A stretch of DNA of 64,000 nt from Paenibacillus graminis (GTDB lineage: Bacteria; Bacillota; Bacilli; Paenibacillales; Paenibacillaceae): contig NZ_CP009287.1 of NCBI RefSeq assembly GCF_000758705.1, positions 1 through 64,000 of the forward strand. The letters are read 5' to 3'. Position 1 is the first letter of the stretch. Each line of letters opens with the position of its first letter. A program made the position numbers and the translations under genes. The notes beneath the pieces were generated by a model. The model was not told where the DNA came from. It made no database searches and was given only the letters and a program-made list of their open reading frames with translations. This document shows, one piece after another, positions 58,531-64,000 of this stretch.

Positions 58531-59985
58531 ATGGAGCAAATGAATGAACTGGTGGAATCCGTATTGGAGTCCGCAGCCGAGCATGGACTGTGGTCGCCCC
58601 ATGACACCATTGTAGTCGCAGTTTCCGGAGGGCCGGACTCTGTGGCTCTTTTGCATATCCTGCATGAAATTTCCCTGAACCGCATGCCGCTGACCTTAAT
58701 ATGTGCCCATGTGAATCACGGGTTCAGACCCGAGTCGGTGGATGAAGCCGAATCGGTCCGTGCAATGGCTGGGAGGCTTGGCCTGCCCTTTGAGCTGGCG
58801 GAGTTTGATATTCCCTCACTCGTCAAAGAGAGCGGCCTTGGGCCGGAGGGGGCAGCACGGGAAAAACGGTACCAGTTTCTCATCGACACTGCGCACCGCT
58901 ACGCTGCCCGTTCGGTGGCACTAGCGCATCATGCAGACGATCAGGCGGAAACAGTGCTGATGCGCTTACTCCGGGGGAGCGGCCCTTCGGGCCTGGCGGG
59001 AATGCGCTGGAAACGCACTGAAAAAAAGGTGGAACTGATCCGGCCCTTCCTGCGTATTAACAAAACAGCTCTTGTCAGCCTGTGCCGTCAGGAGGGCTTG
59101 CCATACGCCGAGGACGCCAGTAATTTAATGACAGAATATAGACGCAATGCGGTCCGGCTGAATCTGATTCCGGCGCTTGAAGCGTATAATCCACAAGTAA
59201 GGCAATCGCTTCTGCAATTGTCCGAGATTGTCCAGGCAGAAGATGAATATATGGAGGCGGCGGCGGAAAAATACTTTAATGAACTCGTTTTGGTCGAGCC
59301 TGGAAAATGCACCATGCAGAGAGCATTATTTACGGGCATACCCTCCGCTTTACAACGGCGTTTGATTAAACTAATATTAAATTATCTGTCGGCGGATTCA
59401 TCGAGCTTGGATTTCCCCAAGATTGAAGCGGTACGCCGGGGAACGCTGCAGGATTATCCTACTGTATGGAGTTTGAATATGGGAGGAAGCCTGATCTGCA
59501 TGCGGCAATATGATACTATTGTGTTCTCGTCCAAGCCTCCGCAGCAGCAATTAAGCTATACATATCGGCTGTCTTTGACTAATCCCCGTATTGAAATTAA
59601 GGAGATAGGAAAAGTATTGATGATGTCGGTGCTGGAGAGAGAAAATTTTACTGTACTGGGGGAGGACTCTGGGAAAATGTTGGCGTGGTTTGACAGCGGA
59701 GAGCTGGTTCTGCCACTCACCATCCGTTCCCGATTGCCTGGAGATACCATAAGGGTTATGGGATTAAACGGAAGCAAAAAGGTAAAAGATATTTACATTG
59801 ATGATAAAATACCTTCTTCCGAACGCGCTGCGATTCCCCTCGTTTGTGATGATTTGGGCAATATCGTCTGGATTCCGGGCGTAAGGCGCTCGATGCATGC
59901 CGCAGTAGGGCGGCACACGGCCTCGGTTCTTCTGTTGTCTCTGGAGGATATGGAGAAGAGCGAAGAAGCGTTATGGCCGAAGTAA
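58531..59985 (+). CDS. tilS: tRNA(Ile)-lysidine synthase
   Basis: TilS makes lysidine at C34 of tRNA-Ile(CAU), needed for AUA decoding. The 484-residue protein has the PP-loop SGGPDSVALLH (about 31-41), HHADDQAETVLMRLLRGSG and RPFLRINK, plus the C-terminal tRNA-binding domains. The ATG at 58531 follows AAAGGGAG. It precedes hpt and ftsH, as in Bacillus. Confidence 0.95.
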   Translation: MEQMNELVESVLESAAEHGLWSPHDTIVVAVSGGPDSVALLHILHEISLNRMPLTLICAHVNHGFRPESVDEAESVRAMAGRLGLPFELAEFDIPSLVKESGLGPEGAAREKRYQFLIDTAHRYAARSVALAHHADDQAETVLMRLLRGSGPSGLAGMRWKRTEKKVELIRPFLRINKTALVSLCRQEGLPYAEDASNLMTEYRRNAVRLNLIPALEAYNPQVRQSLLQLSEIVQAEDEYMEAAAEKYFNELVLVEPGKCTMQRALFTGIPSALQRRLIKLILNYLSADSSSLDFPKIEAVRRGTLQDYPTVWSLNMGGSLICMRQYDTIVFSSKPPQQQLSYTYRLSLTNPRIEIKEIGKVLMMSVLERENFTVLGEDSGKMLAWFDSGELVLPLTIRSRLPGDTIRVMGLNGSKKVKDIYIDDKIPSSERAAIPLVCDDLGNIVWIPGVRRSMHAAVGRHTASVLLLSLEDMEKSEEALWPK

Positions 59986-60018
59986 GTCTTTCATAGTATA
60001 ACTTAGGAGGTTCGCAAG

Positions 60019-60558
60019 TTGCAGAACGATATTCAGGAAATCTTGATCAGCGAAGAGGAAATTCAACAAAGAATCAGGGAGCTCGGCGCCCAGCTGAGTA
60101 CGGAATATGCAGGACGCACGCCACTCGTCATTTGTGTGCTGAAAGGCGCATTTATTTTTATGGCGGATCTGGTCAAAGTGATTACAGTACCTGTGGAAAT
60201 GGATTTTATGGCTGTATCCAGCTACGGAGCATCCACCAAATCTTCAGGCGTAGTCAAAATCATCAAGGATTTGGACGCTTCCGTTGAAGGACGCGATGTT
60301 CTGATTGTGGAGGACATCATTGACAGCGGGCTTACGCTCAGCTATTTGATTGAAATGCTGCAGGGCCGCAATGCCGCTTCAGTTACTGTGGTTACCCTGT
60401 TCGACAAACCCGCAGGACGCACAGTTAATCTGGAAGCCGCCTATACCGGATTTGTCATTCCGGATGAATTTGTCGTAGGTTATGGACTCGATTATGCCGA
60501 GCAGTATCGGAACCTCCCCTACGTCGGTGTACTGAAGCCTGAAATTTATTCCAAATGA
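60019..60558 (+). CDS. hpt: Hypoxanthine phosphoribosyltransferase
   Basis: Hpt salvages hypoxanthine and guanine using PRPP. The 179-residue protein shows [30 protein letters not shown] and the PRPP loop [17 protein letters not shown]. The start is TTG at 60019, eight bases after AGGAGG. It lies between tilS and ftsH, the common order. Confidence 0.96.
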   Translation: MQNDIQEILISEEEIQQRIRELGAQLSTEYAGRTPLVICVLKGAFIFMADLVKVITVPVEMDFMAVSSYGASTKSSGVVKIIKDLDASVEGRDVLIVEDIIDSGLTLSYLIEMLQGRNAASVTVVTLFDKPAGRTVNLEAAYTGFVIPDEFVVGYGLDYAEQYRNLPYVGVLKPEIYSK

Positions 60559-60667
60559 GCTAATCGACAGCCTTAGATCTACGGATCCGATCCCTGGCCT
60601 CTGACAATTTGAGGAGCCCGGGCAGGCTATGGTACAATAACTTGAGCGTTGTGAGAGGAGGTAGGGG

Positions 60668-62722
60668 ATGAATCGGTTCATCCGGAATTCTGGTTTTTAT
60701 TTGATTTTATTTTTAGTCGTGGTGGGCATTGTCCAGTTTGTAAGCAATGGAAATGAATCCGCCGATTTCCCTAGATACGATGAGTTAAGACAGGAGATCA
60801 AGAATAACAATGTGAAGAGCATGACGATTCAGTTCGAAGGCAATGCTTTTGCCGTAACCGGCGAATACAAGCAGCAGCCTTCAGATGCTAAATCGAAGAA
60901 CTTCTCCACTTTTGTTCCTCCTACAGATGAAGCCCTTAACGAACTCATAGCTGCCAGTGATGATAACGGCATAGAGTTGACGCAGAAGAAAATGGAGGGT
61001 GACAGCATTTGGCTGACGTTCCTCTCTTCCATCATTCCGCTCGTTATCATGTTCATCCTGTTCTTCTTCCTGTTCAATCAGGCGCAGGGTGGCGGCGGCA
61101 AGGTCATGAATTTCGGCAAGAGCAAGGCACGGTTATATAATGAAGAGAAGAAGAAAATCAGCTTCGAAGATGTGGCAGGAGCCGATGAAGAGAAGCAGGA
61201 GCTTGTCGAAGTCGTTGAATTCCTGAAGGATCCGCGCAAGTTCGCAGCCGTAGGCGCCCGTATTCCTAAGGGTGTGCTTCTCGTGGGCCCTCCAGGTACA
61301 GGTAAAACCTTGCTGGCCCGTGCGGTAGCCGGTGAAGCCGGTGTTCCGTTCTTCAGCATCTCCGGTTCCGACTTCGTAGAAATGTTCGTCGGTGTCGGCG
61401 CATCCCGTGTGCGTGATTTGTTCGAGAATGCGAAGAAGAACGCCCCTTGTATTATCTTTATCGATGAGATCGATGCTGTCGGACGTCAGCGCGGCGCCGG
61501 ACTTGGCGGCGGACATGACGAACGTGAGCAGACCCTCAACCAGTTGCTCGTCGAAATGGACGGCTTTGGCGGCAATGAAGGTATTATTATCGTCGCGGCT
61601 ACCAACCGCGCAGATATACTTGACCCGGCGCTGCTTCGTCCGGGACGTTTTGACCGTCAAATCACGGTTGACCGTCCGGATGTCAAAGGCCGTGAAGCTG
61701 TGCTGAAAGTTCACTCCCGCAATAAGCCGCTGACGAAGGATGTCAGACTTGATGTTATCGCCAAGCGGACTACCGGTTTCACAGGCGCTGACCTGGAGAA
61801 CCTGCTGAATGAGGCAGCCCTCCTCGCTGCACGCCGCAACCGGAAGGATATTTCGATGAATGAAGTGGATGAGGCCATTGACCGGGTAATCGTCGGTACC
61901 GAGAAACGCAGCCGCGTGATCAGTGACCGCGAGAAGCGCATTGTGGCTTATCACGAAGCGGGCCATACGATTGTCGGTTATTTCCTGGAACATGCAGATA
62001 TGGTCCACAAGGTTACCATCATCCCGCGCGGCCGTGCAGGCGGATATGTAATTATGCTTCCAAAAGAAGACCGGATGCTTGTCACCAAGCAGGAATTGCT
62101 TGATAAAGTAACCGGGCTCCTCGGCGGACGTGTCGCTGAAGAATTATTCATCGGCGAGATCGGTACAGGCGCATACAGTGACTTCCAACAGGCTACACGA
62201 ATTGTACGCAGCATGATTATGGAATACGGTATGAGTGATAAACTGGGACCTATGCAGTTTGGTACTTCCCAAGGCCAGGTGTTCCTGGGCCGGGATATCG
62301 GGCATGAGCAGAATTACAGTGACTCCATCGCTTATGAAATCGATCAGGAAATGCAGAACTTTATCCGCAGCAGTTATGAGCGCTGCAAAGAGCTGCTGAC
62401 CAAATACTCCAAAGAAATGCACCTGATTGCCAACACGCTGCTTGAGAAGGAAACGCTGGAACTGGATCAGATCAAAGAACTGATTGAGCAAGGCTATCTA
62501 ACTGAAGACGGCAAACCTGAAGATGCTGCAGGCGTGACTCACGAAGAAGGCGAGCCTGTTATCGATTCCATCGGTGATGTGCGTGTCCGGATTCAAGGCA
62601 AAACAGAAGACACTTCATCCACGATCGGGGACTTGTCCAAGGATATTCCGAACAACCCGGACCCAGAGGATGGAAATGATTCTAATAACGGCAATAAAGA
62701 CGGCGGCGGCAACCTAGTCTAA
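60668..62722 (+). CDS. ftsH: ATP-dependent zinc metalloprotease FtsH
   Basis: FtsH is a membrane-bound hexameric AAA+ protease that degrades membrane and regulatory proteins. The 684-residue protein has two membrane helices (about 8-24 and 112-130), an AAA domain with Walker [19 protein letters not shown] and the second-region-of-homology sequence, and the zinc site [13 protein letters not shown] long acidic tail ([14 protein letters not shown]) follows. ATG at 60668 follows GAGAGGAGG. Confidence 0.98.
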   Translation: MNRFIRNSGFYLILFLVVVGIVQFVSNGNESADFPRYDELRQEIKNNNVKSMTIQFEGNAFAVTGEYKQQPSDAKSKNFSTFVPPTDEALNELIAASDDNGIELTQKKMEGDSIWLTFLSSIIPLVIMFILFFFLFNQAQGGGGKVMNFGKSKARLYNEEKKKISFEDVAGADEEKQELVEVVEFLKDPRKFAAVGARIPKGVLLVGPPGTGKTLLARAVAGEAGVPFFSISGSDFVEMFVGVGASRVRDLFENAKKNAPCIIFIDEIDAVGRQRGAGLGGGHDEREQTLNQLLVEMDGFGGNEGIIIVAATNRADILDPALLRPGRFDRQITVDRPDVKGREAVLKVHSRNKPLTKDVRLDVIAKRTTGFTGADLENLLNEAALLAARRNRKDISMNEVDEAIDRVIVGTEKRSRVISDREKRIVAYHEAGHTIVGYFLEHADMVHKVTIIPRGRAGGYVIMLPKEDRMLVTKQELLDKVTGLLGGRVAEELFIGEIGTGAYSDFQQATRIVRSMIMEYGMSDKLGPMQFGTSQGQVFLGRDIGHEQNYSDSIAYEIDQEMQNFIRSSYERCKELLTKYSKEMHLIANTLLEKETLELDQIKELIEQGYLTEDGKPEDAAGVTHEEGEPVIDSIGDVRVRIQGKTEDTSSTIGDLSKDIPNNPDPEDGNDSNNGNKDGGGNLV

Positions 62723-62754
62723 TTGTCAGCTGAACTAAATGTTTCTAAATATGT

Positions 62755-62787
62755 CCGGAGAACCTTAGGGTTCTCCGGTTTTTTTTG
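62755..62787 (+). terminator. ftsH terminator
   Basis: CCGGAGAACC (62755-62764) pairs with GGTTCTCCGG (62769-62778), followed by eight T. Confidence 0.95.
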
Positions 62788-62831
62788 TCCTACTGACGGT
62801 CTGTAGTCCCAATAGCATAAGCTTGGTTACA

Positions 62832-62860
62832 TTGACAGTGGGAGTAACGTTGTGTACATT
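62832..62860 (+). promoter_or_regulatory. nadA promoter
   Basis: TTGACA (62832-62837), 17 bases, TACATT (62855-62860), a good SigA promoter about 135 bases before nadA. Confidence 0.7.
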
Positions 62861-62995
62861 AGTGATTAAATATTAAATAAAATAATGGCTAAGCAATCGC
62901 AGCGCCGGGTGGCTGCTGCGTACCCGCACACTCCGGGGGAATATGATTAGAATGAGACGGCTTAGGCCGTAAAGACATAAGGGGGAGAACAGACC

Positions 62996-63934
62996 GTGGA
63001 AGCTCTGGCGCTTGAGCGCAAGCAGGAACAGAATCGTGAACTTCGTGTGCGCCTCGAACAGCTAAAAAAAGAACGGAATGCAATCATTTTGGCTCACTAT
63101 TATCAGCGCGATGAAATCCAGGAAGTGGCAGATTTTCGGGGGGACTCTTTTTTGCTCGCTCAAAAGGCTGCAGAGACAGATGCCGATGTCATCGTGTTTT
63201 GCGGTGTTCACTTCATGGGAGAAAGCGCCAAAATTCTGGCACCGAACAAAACCGTGCTTATTCCGGATGAACGTGCCGGCTGTCCGATGGCAGACATGGT
63301 GAACGTGGATGGGCTGCGTAAGCTGAAGGCACAGCACCCCAATGCCAAAGTGGTCACCTACATCAACTCTTCAGCCGAAATCAAAGCGGAAACGGATATC
63401 TGCTGTACATCTGCCAATGCGGTGAGAGTGATTGAGTCGCTGGATGCGGAAGAGATTATCTGGGTGCCTGACAAGAACCTGGGCCAATACGTACAGGATC
63501 AGACCGGCAAGAAGCTGATCATTTGGGAAGGCTATTGCAATACTCATGATATGCTTACGGTCAAAGATGTGGTTGAAATGAGAGCGAAATATCCGGAAGC
63601 TGAATTTGTAGTGCATCCGGAATGCCGTCCTGAGGTAGTTGCCATGGGCGATTATGTAGGCAGCACCACATCCATTATTGATTATTGCAAGAAATCTGAC
63701 CGCAAGCAGTTTATTGTCGGAACAGAGGACGGTACCGGCTATCAGCTCCGCAAGGACAGTCCGGATAAGGAATTTCATTTTGCCACCAAATTTCTCGTTT
63801 GTCCTAATATGAAAGTCAATAATCTAAAAAAACTGGTCAAATGCCTGGAGACGATGAAGCCGCAGATTTATGTTCCGCCCGCAGTCGCCGACAAAGCCAG
63901 AACATCCCTAGAGCGCATGCTACAAGTCCGGTAG
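62996..63934 (+). CDS. nadA: Quinolinate synthase A
   Basis: NadA condenses iminoaspartate with dihydroxyacetone phosphate to quinolinate in de novo NAD synthesis, using a 4Fe-4S cluster. The 312-residue protein shows AIILAHYYQRDEIQEVADF, VFCGVHFMGESAKIL, INSSAEIKAETDICCTSANAV, HPECRPEV and CPNMKVNNL. GTG at 62996 follows GGGGGAG. It is followed by a probable nadB; in B. subtilis the nad genes lie elsewhere. Confidence 0.95.
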   Translation: MEALALERKQEQNRELRVRLEQLKKERNAIILAHYYQRDEIQEVADFRGDSFLLAQKAAETDADVIVFCGVHFMGESAKILAPNKTVLIPDERAGCPMADMVNVDGLRKLKAQHPNAKVVTYINSSAEIKAETDICCTSANAVRVIESLDAEEIIWVPDKNLGQYVQDQTGKKLIIWEGYCNTHDMLTVKDVVEMRAKYPEAEFVVHPECRPEVVAMGDYVGSTTSIIDYCKKSDRKQFIVGTEDGTGYQLRKDSPDKEFHFATKFLVCPNMKVNNLKKLVKCLETMKPQIYVPPAVADKARTSLERMLQVR

Positions 63935-63973
63935 CATGCGCTACTCTTTCGTTGAAACAGGTGAAAAGCGGTC

Positions 63974-64000
63974 ATGATTCCACAATATTTGGTTGATTTC
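63974..64000 (+). CDS. nadB: Start of L-aspartate oxidase (partial)
   Basis: Nine codons beginning ATG ATT CCA (MIPQYLVDF) after AGGTGA, cut off by the end of the window. NadB makes the iminoaspartate used by NadA. The call rests mainly on the nadA neighbour; the visible residues are too few to identify it alone. Confidence 0.45.

Noticed and set aside
61133..62008. A 291-codon frame antisense to ftsH
   Set aside because: Shadow of a highly conserved gene, no supporting signals.

Overview
The window is a chromosomal origin region from a spore-forming Firmicute. The 16S gene, the gene order and the sporulation set (remB, gin, yabG, sspF, spoVG, fin, spoVT, yabP/yabQ, spoIIE) together point to Paenibacillus or a close relative. 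Nearly all genes lie on the + strand, pointing away from oriC, and follow the Bacillus subtilis order from dnaA to ftsH with local insertions and losses.

Layout. 1-6.5 kb: dnaA, an oriC segment (DnaA boxes, GC clamp, DnaA-trio-like repeats), dnaN, yaaA, recF, remB, gyrB. 6.5-11.6 kb: a YheC/D-like spore coat ATP-grasp gene (- strand), gyrA and an HD-GYP gene. 11.6-17 kb: one rRNA operon (16S-23S-5S, no tRNA) behind two tandem promoters. 17-26.2 kb: a lipoprotein, an unrecognised membrane protein, gin, an Orn/Lys/Arg decarboxylase, tmk, darA, yaaR, holB, ricT, yabA, trmN6, rsmI. 26.2-26.8 kb: a gene-free GC-rich block with a hairpin and a G-quadruplex motif. 26.8-34.9 kb: abrB (- strand), an HD-domain phosphohydrolase, tatD, a c-di-AMP (ydaO-type) riboswitch ahead of a G5/3D cell-wall protein, rnmV, rsmA, yabG, veg, sspF. 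35-45 kb: ispE, purR, spoVG, glmU, prs, a small - strand gene, pth, fin, mfd. 45-53 kb: a parvulin lipoprotein, spoVT, a MurJ/SpoVB-type flippase, mazG, hup, rqcP, yabP, yabQ, divIC, an S1-domain gene. 54-64 kb: spoIIE, yabS, yabT, tilS, hpt, ftsH, nadA and the first codons of nadB.

How it works together. The core covers replication and repair (dnaA, dnaN, recF, gyrAB, holB, yabA, mfd, hup), nucleotide and envelope precursors (tmk, prs, purR, hpt, glmU, ispE), translation quality (rsmI, rsmA, tilS, pth, rqcP) and a stage-ordered sporulation programme. Promoter-like sequences fit that programme: Spo0A boxes at abrB and spoIIE, a SigH promoter at spoVG, SigG-type promoters at sspF, spoVT and gin, and a SigK-type promoter at yabG. 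c-di-AMP appears twice, through the receptor DarA and the riboswitch. PurR has a PurBox pair at its own promoter.

I found no CRISPR array, prophage, insertion sequence or tRNA. The least explained DNA is intergenic: two inverted copies of a 62-63 bp repeat (34818-34880 and 39940-40001), a 110-bp cruciform-like element before hup, the G-rich block before abrB, and a repeat-like stretch before spoIIE. All calls were made by eye; no database search was run.
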